A DNA stretch of 60,000 nucleotides. It comes from Symsagittifera roscoffensis. Taxonomy: Eukaryota; Xenacoelomorpha; Acoela; Convolutidae. The stretch covers positions 51,320,514-51,380,513 of the forward strand of contig NC_087070.1 in assembly GCF_963678635.1 (NCBI RefSeq), read 5' to 3'. The notes beneath the pieces were generated by a model. That model worked only from the letters and a program-made list of their open reading frames with translations, did not search any database and had not been told where the DNA came from. Made by a program: the position numbers and the translations under genes. Position 1 is the first letter of the stretch, and every line of letters starts with the position of its first letter. Shown one piece after another: positions 42,698 to 54,375 of this stretch.

Positions 42698-43603
42698 AAA
42701 GACGAAATTGATGTACGAAAATGTTTTTTTTTGCCAAGTTCCGTTATCAAAATTTTTTAAAACAGAAAAGCAAAAATACTGCGCGGGTTCTCAAAATTCT
42801 TCAGAAATTTTAGCTTCTTCAAATTGCAGAGCAGTTATCAAATGCTGTCCAACTTGCTATCATACGCTATAAAACTTGACTGATTTTCCGGTTGATTTTT
42901 TGTATGATTTCCCCACATTCCAAACTCAATTATTATGTTGACTATAACCCTATTTCCCTAAACTCGCGCCATTTCTTACATCCGAAAATGTCACTTCGTA
43001 CCGTTCTTGCATTAAAAAAAATGGCCAAGTTATGCTAAAATTGAAGCTACATGTCAACTGAGAGATCGTCCTCAACCACTAAATTTGCCACAGCAAAGGA
43101 CCTATTGTTTGAGCTTAATATGAGCAGCTTATTACTAAGATAAATGCATCCAATTTGAAAAATCTGTCATGGGTCTGCAAAAAATTCACGCTTAATGAAA
43201 AAACTTTTTTGGTAAAATGCGAATACTGAAACAAAAAACGAATTCCGACCGGCTGCTTGGAAGCATTTTTTCCATATCAGCAACTCCCTCCGCTAGAACA
43301 ACTTCTTCAAGCAACTGCAAAAATTTGATTTAAAAAATTAACAATAGGTTTCGTAAGACAGGGGAAAAGGAGCCCTTTGATCCCGTTTATTCGACGTGCG
43401 GTAAATTGATGATAAGAGTGATATGTCTGGTCATTATCTACAATACTCCCAATGTTGTGAACTTCCATTGCCGGGTTACTGCTGTCATGGTTGGCTAAGT
43501 AACTGGACAAACTAAAAAACAATAAGTTTCAAACATCACTATCTGTTTTGATTTATTTTCCCTTTGAGTTTTTTTCTTTTTTTCGAAAGTTGGTTATCAA
43601 AAC
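42698..43603 (-). repeat. Segmental repeat B (inverted partner of 21253-22182)
   Basis: Reverse complement of repeat A, from GACGAAATTGATGTACG at 42700 to the CGAAAGTTGGT edge near 43600, including the SINE-like piece at about 42990-43110 and the TDNDQTYHSYHQFTA-like frame. It lies about 1 kb downstream of the intronless paralogue, on the opposite strand. Confidence 0.75.
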
Positions 43604-43879
43604 GTTTTTTCTTCGCTTCAGAGTAACTGTTTTAAAAAGTTAATAAAAAATGTGTAATTTTTTGATTAAAAACTGTTTGTCGTCAATCTTCAAACTGTAT
43701 AAATTGGTGAGCAGACAGACTAATTGGCAATCAAAAATACTAATTATTCTTTTTTCTGTGTCTAAAAAAAGGAACATGACGGAAAATTTAAGCTTTAGTT
43801 GGTATCTGTTCAGAAAATTTTGAACTGTTTAAAGAACCACTTTAACCGTATGTTAGCTGATTTTATCCGGAAACAAAAA

Positions 43880-44270
43880 TCCGGACAAAGCAAAGAAAGT
43901 TTGGAATTTCAAACGCCTTTTTCTCAAATTGGGTTAAGATTGGACAAAAATTTGAGAGCACAAAGTTTAACTAGAAACTCACCAGAATTGAACTGCATCA
44001 GTTTTTCCCTAAAATTCTCAACCAAAATTTTAGCCCGAAAGTGGGTCAATTTGACTTTTTTTTAATTAATCAAGAGTTACGCTGAAACTACTGAGTTAAT
44101 TGATGAGGAATTTAAATGACAAGAAGCCTCTTACACAGCCCAACAAAGTTCTAGAAAGTTTAAATCTCCAAAAACATGTATAAGAGAAAATATTTTTGCT
44201 TGCTTGATAGTCAAAAAACATTGCTTTATATTGTACAGAGGGGAGATTGCTGCATATTGCTCAAAATAGT
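43880..44270. mobile_element. Half of a Tc1/mariner-like foldback element
   Basis: ATCCGGACAAAGCAAAGAAA.. followed by CTCAAATTGGGTTAAGATTGGACAAAA, GGGTCAATTTGACTTTTTT and CAAGAAGCCTCTTACACAGCC match the arm of the 42227 and 27433 elements. The other half is absent. Confidence 0.6.
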
Positions 44271-44324
44271 GCAAAGGGGAGTCCCTTTGGGTCGACAGTG
44301 GGTCGAATCCTTCCCCTTAATCCG

Positions 44325-44470
44325 CTACTGATTGGTGGTATCACTATTGAGGTCGTACCACGGTCGTAATCTTATGGCTTCTGCTATATGGGTCGGTGGT
44401 ATGATTTATGCGGCTCGCAGAAACAAAACCACGGCCTGACCAATTTCGACTGCTGTAGTGAAAACATCAG
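44325..44470. repeat. SINE-tail relative
   Basis: GGTGGTATCACTATTGAGG..GTACCACGG..CCTGACCAATTTCGACTGCTGTAGTG resembles the tail of the SINE at 26806. A GGGTCGAATCC at 44308 could be a remnant B box. Confidence 0.4.
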
Positions 44471-44553
44471 AGAATCGGGGAAAACAACTGTGCGAACAAC
44501 TTGGTCTCAGGCGAATTAGTTTGAAAACAGATCAATTGCTTTGAAACAAAAGA

Positions 44554-44935
44554 CAACAAGACTGTTCGTATATCTGGCAAGGGGCTTGAACGTTCCTACT
44601 GCCCTTTAACGGATTTTGAAAAACTTTGGCAACTTATATCAATATTAAATGTAAAGAAGTTAATTCATATAAATGTACAATTTGACAACTTGTTTGCTGT
44701 AGTTTAATTTGGATCACTTCTGAGAGTCGTATTAAATACTGAGCTTAAAAAGTTGCTTTTTGCGACCAGCATCAGAGATAAAATCTTCATAGTGCGCAAA
44801 AGTTAATTCAAAACCTGGCAAAATTGACAATGCTGAAGCCCAAACACTTTCACCAAAACTGATTGCAGGTAACATATCTGTTAACATTTGATCTCAAGAT
44901 GTCGATATCTTCCCGGGTTAACCAAAAGCCGCTAT
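44554..44935 (+). repeat. Hairpin-ended repeat, diverged copy without 3' end
   Basis: 5' end ACAACAAGACTGTTCGTATATC..GGGCTTGAACGTTCCTACTGCCC is clear, and interior matches fade after about 380 bp. Confidence 0.6.
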
Positions 44936-45179
44936 CTCAGAATATTCGAATTCAGATTCTTACAATTTTTCCATACAAACTAACTCAACTCTAATGATAT
45001 GACAAGACAGGAATTATTCTTATGAAAATGATTGCAGGTTTTTCAAGATGTGTTGAATAAACTAGTTTTTCAATGCAGGTATATGTTCGTGCAGCAGCTG
45101 CGTCACATCAAACTTCAAACTATTTGGTTTTAGAATAAAGAGTTCTTTTTGGGCCAAAAGTTATGAAAAATGTATGACT

Positions 45180-45441
45180 TTTCAGAAAAATTGGATCTAA
45201 AAAATATTTAGAAACGTTGTTTTTTAGTTCTATAGTCATAAAACAACTAATCCTTTTCAGAAAAATTTGATCTAACAATGATTTTTCAAACAAATTGACT
45301 TTTCAGAAAAAATGGACCTAAAATTTTTTAGAAGCGTTGTTTTTAGTACAAAAAAATTGTAGGAAATCATTAAGATTGGGGAAATTTTTGTCGAATTCAT
45401 TGTGGTATGGATTCATTGTCGTATGGATTCATTGTGGTATT
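45180..45441. repeat. Local tandem repeats
   Basis: CTTTTCAGAAAAATTGGATCTAA with a TTTAGAAACGTTGTTTTTAG end recurs about three times between 45180 and 45345. TTCATTGTGGTATGGA, a 16-bp unit, is repeated 2.7 times at 45398-45441. Confidence 0.8.
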
Positions 45442-45599
45442 TTTACATTTTTTTTGCTAGCAAAAATTGATTTCTTAAAAAAAATCATTACATATGTATT
45501 ACGTCGCTTCTTTCAAAAATCGAAACAAACAGAAATTCTCGTTATTTTTATAAAACACATCAAATGTGGATCGGAAAAATTTTAAGTTTGATAAGGAAA

Positions 45600-47269
45600 C
45601 CAACCCCATGCCTATACATATTACGATACTTTTTTCGGAAAAGAGAACACAAAGATAGCGTTTGAAAATAACTGAAAAAAATCCACAAACTATGCCAAAA
45701 ATGGCAAACTTCTCTAATTCTTTTTCAAAATCTTTATTTCAAAGGCAAAGTCAAGATCAAACTGAACTATTTCTCATCTATTAATCTATTTATAAAAACA
45801 ATTAGGATGCCTCAATCAATGTTATACTGTTTTTTCTTTTCAATGCACGCAACTACTAGAGGCCCAATAAAGCTGCAGCTACCGAATTGAATCTTTCAAA
45901 TAATGTAGAGTTGATGCGCGATCAGATGAGTAATTGGAAAATTTCAAAATTTGGGCTGCATTCAAAACTTGACTTGTTCTCTAACGAATAAATAAGAGTA
46001 AATTTTTTTTGAAATTATGCAATTTTCCCACAGACATGAAAATTTTAAGGCGTAGCCGGTTATGCACGCAGGTTTTCAACAACCTGTTGCCTCGGTTAAA
46101 CTCTTGCTACCAAACTCGGCAGGGTAGTTATCGACAAAAGTCGAAAAAATTCATAACAGTATCAGCAAATCAAAAGTTTTGACTTTCCCGTCATTTATGC
46201 ATCGAGGCTTTCCAAAACCCGTTGCCTCCATTGAACCTTTGATAACAAACTCAAATGTATAATTTTCGAAAAAAGCCAAAAAGAAAAAACCAATTCTTGA
46301 AGTTATGAAAATTTCCAAAAAAAGGATGTATGCATTGACTGAGGACCATAACTTTTTGAAGAAAATTTGGACGTTGCTGCTTGTTAAGGGAAGCTTCCCA
46401 CATCCCATGTTTGCATAAAATCATAATTTCAATCTGCGAGGACTCTTTTTGTGAAAAGTCAAAAGGTTCAAATGCGTTCAAAATGAAAACATTTGATTTT
46501 TGCTGTGGGGCCAAAATTTTTTGTGTGATACATGTTAACTTTGAAATCAAATAATAAATATTCAAAAATTATTTAATTAATTTCAAAAAAGCAGCACTTT
46601 TTACATAAACACGTAATTGTTTTAACAGTGCAACACCTTACACCAATCACTTTTTAGGACTATAACCGGCACATGTAATTCACTGTTTTTTGCTCAACCC
46701 ACCGTTTATCATCGCTTAATTGAAAATCAGTCACGTTGCATCACAAAACATTTCATATTTTTTATCATATGACAATAAACATTTATAATTCTGCAACAGT
46801 AGTTATTTTTTTCCTCTCAAAGCTAAAAAAACTAGAGCCCCAGCTAAAACTGGAGGTACCTGTTTGATAACTTTTGATTTTGTTGTACTGATGCGGGATA
46901 AAATAAAAACATACATTTCAAACATTCAATCAAAACCTTAAGTAGTGTTTTATTAAAACATGAGTAAAAAGTTTTTTGTGATTTTTGGAATTTTACCAGA
47001 GAAATAGACCTGTAGCAAACAAAAGTAAACATCAATTTATTCATTCAAAATCTGTTAATTTTGTCAATCAATTCTTTTTTCTTGAAAATTAAAATAACTA
47101 AAAGTGCTTGCTAGGTTGAAAGATGTTTAAAACATTACTCGTTAAATTTGAGTTGGAAGTTTTTGAGAGAAATCAAAAAATTTCAAAAAAAGGTACAAAA
47201 AATCGTAAATTTGATTTTTTCGAGGGTCATAACTTGTTGTGTAAAAAAACTGGGCGTAACTGCTTATGC
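45600..47269. other. AT-rich DNA, no gene seen
   Basis: The overlapping minus-strand ORFs at 46151-46565 have no recognisable domain and look like chance frames. The GCGTAGCCGG..CACGCAGG stretch near 46050 is unexplained. Confidence 0.35.
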
Positions 47270-47469
47270 NNNNNNNNNNNNNNNNNNNNNNNNNNNNNNN
47301 NNNNNNNNNNNNNNNNNNNNNNNNNNNNNNNNNNNNNNNNNNNNNNNNNNNNNNNNNNNNNNNNNNNNNNNNNNNNNNNNNNNNNNNNNNNNNNNNNNNN
47401 NNNNNNNNNNNNNNNNNNNNNNNNNNNNNNNNNNNNNNNNNNNNNNNNNNNNNNNNNNNNNNNNNNNNN
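47270..47469. other. Assembly gap (200 N)
   Basis: Exactly 200 Ns, a conventional placeholder, so the true gap size is unknown. ORFs spanning it are meaningless. Confidence 1.
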
Positions 47470-47599
47470 CCAATAGGATTTGAAAATTTATTCTTATTTT
47501 GAAATGCATTTGAGGGAAATAACAACATGACTATCTTCAAAGATCTCTTACGATGGTATAAACAACCAAGATGTCGTTCCAACTCCTGAAGCCGTGTGA

Positions 47600-49660
47600 A
47601 AAAATGATAGAATTCTACCTAAAGTGACATGTTGAAATTGGAATGCACGCTTCCAGCTTGTGTGTCTGCTTACACAAGTCGACAAATCACAAGGTTTTTA
47701 CCCGTTATTTGAAAAGTGATAGAGAGTTGTGTGAGAAAATCAGAGCAGACTTGACTGGTGATCATCTATAGTTTTTAACGCGGAAAGAATTTGTCGACCA
47801 AACTTATGATCGTAATATTCAAATGCGTGCTAAACAATAGTAGAAAATGATGCTACCCAAATATATCCATTCTCAATGTACCAAGAGGTACCTTCAGGAC
47901 TTAACATAAAATGCGAGTAAGACTCTGAAACTGATCGGTTTAAAGTTCAAAACAACATACTAAGAAATTGGGAGAACATGCTTTTGTGCTTCTATCAAGA
48001 AACAAGACCAGAGCGTAAAATTGAAACTGATCGGTACAAAGCTCAAAACAACAAAACAAGAAATTACGAGAACATGGTTATAACCTTCAATCAAGAAACA
48101 AGACGAGAAGGCAAAACTGAAAATCTATAAACGACCGATAAGCGGAAAATATTGACTGTTTCCATGTTAATGATTATTGCGATTACTGTAAAACAGTTTT
48201 TGAAGCAATGGGTTGCTACTATCACTTCTTTTCCTGCCAAAAACCATGTCAGAACAACATATTGAATGAGGAAATAAAAAAGCGAGAAATTCATGAGTTG
48301 AGGCGACAGTATATAAGAGAAAAAAATTCTAACATTCAAAAAATGTGCGAGTGTGAGTGGTGGGAGCAATTTTAAACAGATTCTACAGTCTAGAACTATG
48401 TCAAGACAAATTTTCCCCACAAAAGACTTCTCTCTCCTGATTCCTTTTTTGAAAAAACTATAAAGCATCTCTTTTTGAATAGGATCAAGGTGATTTGATA
48501 GTTCCCGCCTGATTAAAGTCCACATTTTCTAATTGTCCCTCCAAATTTTAAAAATATTGACGTCTACCGAAACGATATTGGAGTATACGCGAAGAACTCA
48601 GCCGCAGAAAATAATTTGTCGGAAAAACAACAACGGGTGTCGAATTGCAGTTTTAAATTAGAAAATGACCCAATCATTGCTCACCTTTTTAATTTCTATC
48701 TACTTCTTCGACTTCAATAGACAAAATTTTAAACGTTTCTTGGGTACAAAACTAGGAAAAAAATTCAATAACCTTGTTTAAATTGTTGTTGATGCTCGAC
48801 GAGAATCCTCCTTCTAGAGTTGTTGCTGAGACCATGAAGCTTTTCCGTAACAGCTCGTACGGTTATCAAATTACAGACAAATCCGAACCAATTATCTCGG
48901 CGATGAAAGAGCACACCAATCATTAAATGAAAAATTTTTTAAGCGATTGAATGTTGTGAAAAAAGAACCTATTTGAATTAGAAATTTTGAAGTCATCAAT
49001 CTAACACAGAAAACCAATGATTGTAGGCTTTTTCATTCTTCAAATGGCAAACTTAGAATGTTGTAGTTATTCTTGTTGAGTTACTTCTAGAAGTATTGCA
49101 ATGAGAATAAAAACAAGGAATTTGAGATCGACACGGACTCTTTGTATTTAACACTAGCAGAAGATATCCTTTACAATTGTATATTACTTACGAAGAAAGC
49201 TCAGTGGTCACAGATTTGTCAAAATGACTATAGAGAAGACATAATAGCTGAAGCAAAGAAGAAGAATTTTTTGCCCACGTAGATGCTGCTGTTCATAAAA
49301 AGCAGGATAAACGAGAGCCCGGATTATTCAACGAAGAATTTCGCTGTACGAAAACTTAGCGCTGCTATGATAAAAAGATTGATAAGTTTCATTTTGGAAG
49401 CAAAGGACTCAGCAAAAGAACTCTCGAAGATTCTGGAGATAGACCAATGTTCAATTACAGACGAGTTTATGATGAATCTTTAAATTGAAGTCGACGAATG
49501 GCGCATTCAAAACCTCCAACCATTTAGTCGGAATATATGAGCAAACTAAAAAAAAACTCAGTTTGTTTTACCCTAAAGGAAAGTTTTCAATGATGGAATC
49601 TGTACTAAACGAGTCTGTAGATATTACGTGTTAATTGTGGGAAATATTCATACGTTGGAT
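47600..49660 (+). pseudogene. Decayed protein-primed type-B DNA polymerase (Maverick/Polinton-like)
   Basis: Fragments in all three plus frames follow the C-terminal half of a viral/organellar-type family B polymerase. There is an upstream Cys/His-containing segment (YCDYCKTVFEAMGCYYHFFSC at 48178-48242, here quoted in part), a WW-like CECEWWE motif, the NSSYGYQ palm motif at 48849-48869, and the EIDTDSLYL catalytic motif with DTDS at 49130-49141. The last open frames (49283-49483) lie downstream. NSSYGYQ and DTDS are in different frames, and there are many stops. Such polymerases occur in Maverick/Polinton transposons and related large DNA elements. I found no integrase, capsid, ATPase or terminal repeats nearby, so only the polymerase gene is represented. 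Confidence 0.8.
47931..48122 (+). repeat. In-frame 96-bp tandem duplication inside the polymerase relic
   Basis: CTGATCGGTTTAAAGTTCAAAACAAC at 47931 recurs at 48027 as CTGATCGGTACAAAGCTCAAAACAAC. The 96-bp period equals 32 codons, and the similarity runs through AGAAATT..GAGAACATG and CAAGAAACAAGACnAGA. Both units read in the same frame (ETDRFKVQNN and ETDRYKAQNN). Confidence 0.88.
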
Positions 49661-49980
49661 TGATTTATATACCTTCTATAAACTATATTTTTTCCTGTAA
49701 AACCGAATTTTTTTGAAAGTTTCATTTAGCTTCCACCATAGAATCCACATAAATTCAGTTGGTTAAGATACTAGTATAAAAATCCTAGTATTTATCTTTC
49801 AAATTCAATGGTGTCGAAAAATAGAAACGTTGCTGTATTGGTAATATCGGTCGCCAAAGAAAATATGTATATATATATATTACAATCATAATACAATTGA
49901 AAATCAAGATACATAAATAATTCTGTTTTCAAACTTCAATTTCTTTTTTTTATTGTATTTTTGAAGTAATATATTATTAT

Positions 49981-50260
49981 CCCGCAGAGTGGCGAGGGGC
50001 GTCACCCCTCAATTCTGGTTGCCATGTTTTTTTAAAGACTACACCCTCTGGTATAAGTTTATGACATCCAATTTTCGCCGAACAACCTCAAAAATTTTCT
50101 AAAGGCCCCTTCCTCGCCAATATGAAAAGTCTTGAGGGGAGTGCTCTCGCCAAAATACGCAGTTTCTCAGTCACAATAATCTAATTAGCGCCTAAGAAGC
50201 CTTTTTGTCTTGCTATTCAAATTTTTGCTGCGGCGCTAAAATTTGTTGAGTCCTTATAAT
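49981..50260. repeat. Possible second hairpin-started element
   Basis: CCCGCAGAGTGGCGAGGGGCGTCACCCCTC contains the hairpin GAGGGG-CGTCA-CCCCTC followed by AATTCTGG, a layout like the 5' end of the ~540 bp family though the sequence differs. The segment is less AT-rich than its surroundings. Its 3' end is uncertain, perhaps near GCGGCGCTAAAATTTG at 50230. Only one copy is seen in the window. Confidence 0.4.
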
Positions 50261-50989
50261 GTTTAGTCAAAATTAAGTCCTTTACAGTCCTTTACATACA
50301 TGCATTGTGAAACGTCAATAGCAAGAGGAACAATAAAAATCATCAAGCAACATGCAAGCAGGGTGGTGAAAAAACAATACCGAGAACAAAATTGGAGGAG
50401 ACTGAGACAGGACAAAAGTTTGTCCGATCCACCATACCAGAGAAAAGCTCGCAAATAAAAAAATGTAAGAGAACCAGCAGAAACTTTTCCACTAATGCAA
50501 CAATTGAGGATAAAACCACCGTTTCCTGAAGAATGCGACAGAAAACCCGCGGTCAGTCAATCTGAACCCCGAAATTCTCAATCGAACAAATCACGAGCAA
50601 CGAGAAAACAACAACACGGACGGATTCGATAGAAAAAATGGGGAGATAATTGAATTCTATGCAGTTTCCGAGAAGCCGCGATAAGAACTCGAGACACAAA
50701 CAGAAAGAACAAAGTAAAGTGCGAAGCCGGAAAATGAAAAGTGAGATCATCCCAAAGATTGAACTCACAGCAATGAAAAACGTAAGAGACCAAACGGAAA
50801 GGACAATTAACCAACAAATTAACCGCCAGCAAAAGTAGCCTCGGTGATCAGAGGAGAAAGATACAGAACTCAAAGAGTAAACGCCACTGCTCAGGCGCAA
50901 CCTATAGAAAGCCCTAGAGTTTAATGTCATCGCGGCAGCAACACAAGAGGACATTAAATTGAAGCCAATTGTAATTTTTGCGAAGACTA

Positions 50990-51660
50990 GGAACTTGGAA
51001 GCTTCAAAAATTTTCTGTAGCCCATTCTGGCGCAACATCAGAAAAATTTTGCACATAGAAGACGATTGTTTATTGATTGACAACTGTATTGTGATACCAA
51101 CCAAATTACGGTAACAGTACTGGACAGCATACTTCTGACGCATCCAGACACACAAGTTTAGATCTGTGTCAACATACATTGTTTCCGCATATTCACATAT
51201 CGATCGCGGAAAAGACACAGAACTGCAAACATTGCACATAATAAGGTAAAAACATAAAATTTGTTATTGGAAAATGAAACACGTAGTCCAGCCAAATGAA
51301 AAATGAAGAACATTCAACTGGAATTGGCCAAGCCCTACCGGGCTAACTAAACGTGGACGCGTACATCTAAGTAGCATTTCAGAGCGATAAAAGTCCCTCC
51401 AAAGCAAAATTTCTTTCAAATACAACGGCAAACAATTATTTGCAAAAAAACATCAAGCACGCCTAGGAAGTTAGAATCAAACACGAGCTCCTATTGTGAG
51501 CAAATCAATTCAGTTGGTCTGGAAAAACAAAAACTTGGTTGCGCACAGGTAGACGATCATCAAAATATACGAGAGTTGAAAAAAAACCATTCAAACTGTA
51601 AAACAACGACCCGCAGTTTTGTGAAAATTATCCCAATAACACAACGGTCAAGTATGCATC
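50990..51660 (+). pseudogene. Ty3-type integrase fragment (left arm)
   Basis: LEASKIFCSPFWRNIRKIL, then DDCLLIDNCIVIPTKLR, and after a frameshift LDLCQHTLFPHIHI and QNCKHCT form the N-terminal zinc-binding H-H-C-C module of a Ty3 integrase. Further downstream, pieces corresponding to the catalytic core follow in broken frames, including a CAQVDDHQN/APVDDH-like segment seen more clearly in the right arm. The 228-codon ORF on the opposite strand (50553-51239) is an antisense shadow of this region. Confidence 0.75.
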
Positions 51661-52064
51661 GGAGATAGCTTAACAATCAGTTAATCGGACATGAATCAGC
51701 ACTGCATGCAATATCAAATGTAAGAAAAACAAGCTCAAACAATAGCATGAATTGGGTGAAAAAAAAACACGCATATTTAAATAAGAAAATCTAGTTGCAA
51801 CCGCTTTTGTATATATATAGATCTATTTTACATATAATTAAATAATTACATATCAACTGGTTCAGGTAACCTATCCGCAGGCCTCATCTTGATGATCTTT
51901 TTTTCATTCGAACATAGTTGCAGTCAAAGCGGTTGCATCTAAATGTTCTTATTTAAATATGCGTGTTTTTTTTTCACCCAATTCATGCTATTGTTTGAGC
52001 TTGTTTTTCTTACATTTGATATTGCATGCAGTGTTGATTCATGTCCGATTAACTGATTGTTAAG

Positions 52065-52720
52065 CTATCTCCGATGCATACTTGACCGTTGTGTTATTCG
52101 GATAATTTTCACAAAACTGCGGGTCGTTGTTTTACAGTTTGAATGTTTTTTTTTCAACTCTCGTACATTTTGATGATCGTCTACTGGTGCGCAACGAAGT
52201 TTTTGTTTTTCCAGACCAACTGAATTGATTTGCTCACAATATGTGCTCGTGTTTGATTCTAACTTTCCTAGGCGTACTTGATGTTTTTTTTGCAAATACT
52301 ATGTTTGCCGTTGTATTTGAAACAAATTTTACTTTGGGGGGACTTTTATCGCTTTGAAATGCTATTTAGATGTACGCGTCCATATTTGGTTCGCCCGGTA
52401 GGGGGCCGGCCAGTTCCAGTTGAATGTTCTTCATTTTTCATTTGGTTGGACCACGTGTTTCATTTGAAAAGAAAGTGTTTTTCCAATAACAAATTTTATG
52501 TTTTTACCTTGTTATGTGCAATATTTGTAGTTCTGTGTATTCTCAGCAACCATCTGTGAATATGCGGAAACAAGATATGTTGACACAGATCTAAATTTAC
52601 AGCTGAGTCTGCTTGCGTCAGAAATATGCTGTCCAGCACTGTCTACCGTAATTTAGTTGATACCACAAAACAGCTGTCAATCAGTAAATAATCGTCTTGT
52701 ATGAGCAAAATTTTTCTGGT
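52065..52720 (-). pseudogene. Ty3-type integrase fragment (right arm)
   Basis: Minus-strand counterpart of the left-arm relic. The frame at 52065-52295 has NSVGLEKQKLRCAPVDDHQN and continues with a Lys/Thr-rich helix, matching the part of the integrase core around its third catalytic residue. The expected catalytic Glu downstream of the DDH motif is not evident. The zinc module lies at about 52560-52700 in broken frames. Confidence 0.7.
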
Positions 52721-53660
52721 TTTGTGCCAGAATGGTCTACAGAAAATCTTTGAAGCTTCCAAGCTCCTATTCTTCTCAAAAATTACAACTGACTTTACTT
52801 TACTGTCCTTTTGCGATGAAATTGAACCCTAGGGCTTTCTATAGATTGCTTCTGAGCAGTAGCGTTGACTCTTTGAGTTCTGCCTCTTTTTCTTCTGTTC
52901 ACCGAGGCTACTCTTGCTAGCGGTTAGGTTGTTGGCCCTTTCCGCTCGGTCTGTTACGTTTTTCATTGATGAGAATTCAATCTTTGGGATGATCTCACTT
53001 TTAATTTTCGGCTTCGATTCACGCGGTTGACGCAGGGTTTATGATGTTCTGCAGTTTTCTTTGTTCTTTCTGTTTGTGTCTCGATTTCTTATCGCGGCTT
53101 CCCGGAAACTGCATTGAATTCAGCTTTCTCCCCTTTTTTTCTATCTATCCCGTCTGCATTGTTGTTTCCTCATTGCTTGTGATTTGTGCAATTGAGAATT
53201 TTGGGGTTCAGATTAATTGACCGCGGGTTTTTTGTCGCATTCTTCAGGGAACGGTGGTTTTATCCTCAATGGTTGCATGGGTGGAATAAGTTCTACAGGT
53301 TGTCTTCCATTTTTCATTTTTTGTTGCTTCCGTATTGTGAACACTTCTCTGGTATCGTGGATCAGACAAACTGTTATCCTGTCTGAATCCCCTCTCATTT
53401 GATTCTCGACATTAATCTTCCACCCCCTTGCATGTTGCTTGATGATTTTTTTTGTTCCTAAGGTATCAGTCATTTCTATATTTTAATCGAATGAGTTTCT
53501 TAAATCCGCAACTAGTTACTTGTCGTTCTCGCAGGGGCATCGCTAATCCCACTTGATTTGTCAACATGTAGTATTGTAACCCATTTTTCCGTAGAGTCTT
53601 TAGTATCAAAGTCGTAGGGAATCAAGCAATCTACCCATCTTATTAGCTTACTTTGGCTTG

Positions 53661-54196
53661 TTGTTCCGACTTTCGATACGAAATGGACGGAATATTTGTG
53701 TTCGGGATGGGTTTTTTTTTTCTTCAGACAAATTTCGACTTTTTAACTAGCCATTTTTGACAAAATTTTTTATATCATTCAAAAGGTATTGTTGTCCTGA
53801 GCTTAAATTTGAAAAGATATTCTACCTGTGATCATTTTTCGTAAAGTTAAGGGGGTTTAAAAATTTCCATTTCGGCCAATTTGGGGCAATTAACGCGCGA
53901 TATATTTCGCGCTATTAACGAGTAAGCGGAGATTTAATCCGTCTTCGAAATCGCTCCATATTGGTTTAAAGAAGCTTATTTGCCCTAATTGATTTGTTAC
54001 AAGGAGCAAAATCTACTGTTTTGTACTTTATATGGCGTGTGGGGGATGATTTTCATGGAAAAAAATTCAAATTTAAGAAAAAAAAAGCTCGTTTTATTTT
54101 ATTTTATTTTTTTTGTTGTTTATGATAATACTGCTCCATAAACCTTAAAGGCAGTCGGAACACTCAGGGCTTCGCCCTGATACGAGCAGTCTTGTT
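53661..54196 (-). repeat. Hairpin-ended ~540 bp repeat, full length, minus orientation
   Basis: Starts TTGTTCCGACTTTCGATACG and ends CTGATACGAGCAGTCTTGT, with both hairpins intact (TTTCGATACGAAA and TCAGGGCTTCGCCCTGA). It is immediately downstream of the large palindrome. Confidence 0.92.
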
Positions 54197-54375
54197 GTTG
54201 TTTGATTTCTCTCTTGCGTTCACAGCGCTGATCAAAGCTTGACGGCATGTGTTGGCGGTGAAATTTTCCCCGTATGATTATTTTTGAATTGATTAATGGC
54301 CCATACTACCTCTAGTAACTCTAATTCCTTCACTGAGTTTTTTTTCTAATGAATTTAAAAAGCAGAAAAATATGA

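Larger units (their letters stand above)
50326..53459. repeat. 3.1-kb near-palindrome, two inverted copies of an integrase region
   Basis: The left arm (50326-51807) and right arm (51925-53459) are reverse complements with substitutions and small indels, separated by about 117 bp. The outer ends are AGGAACAAxAAAAATCATCAAGCAACATGCAAG at the left and its complement at the right. The inner ends are GTTGCAACCGCTTTT and AAAGCGGTTGC. Identity by eye is roughly 80-90 percent. Both arms carry broken Ty3-type pol sequence pointing toward the centre. Confidence 0.95.

Noticed and set aside
21320-43522. The pair of ORFs sharing TDNDQTYHSYHQFTA (21320-21592 plus, 43307-43522 minus) as a gene family
   Set aside because: They lie in duplicated noncoding repeats; differences between copies change amino acids freely and the downstream parts lose frame.
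44300-44320. GGGTCGAATCC as part of a tRNA gene
   Set aside because: No matching A box, anticodon arm or acceptor stem; more likely a SINE remnant.
47123-47582. ORFs running across the N block
   Set aside because: They are open only because Ns cannot encode stops.
48091-48525. 144-codon minus-strand ORF
   Set aside because: Antisense shadow of the polymerase-B relic.
50553-51239. 228-codon minus-strand ORF
   Set aside because: It is antisense to the integrase zinc-module region of the left palindrome arm, whose sense reading has clear family motifs.
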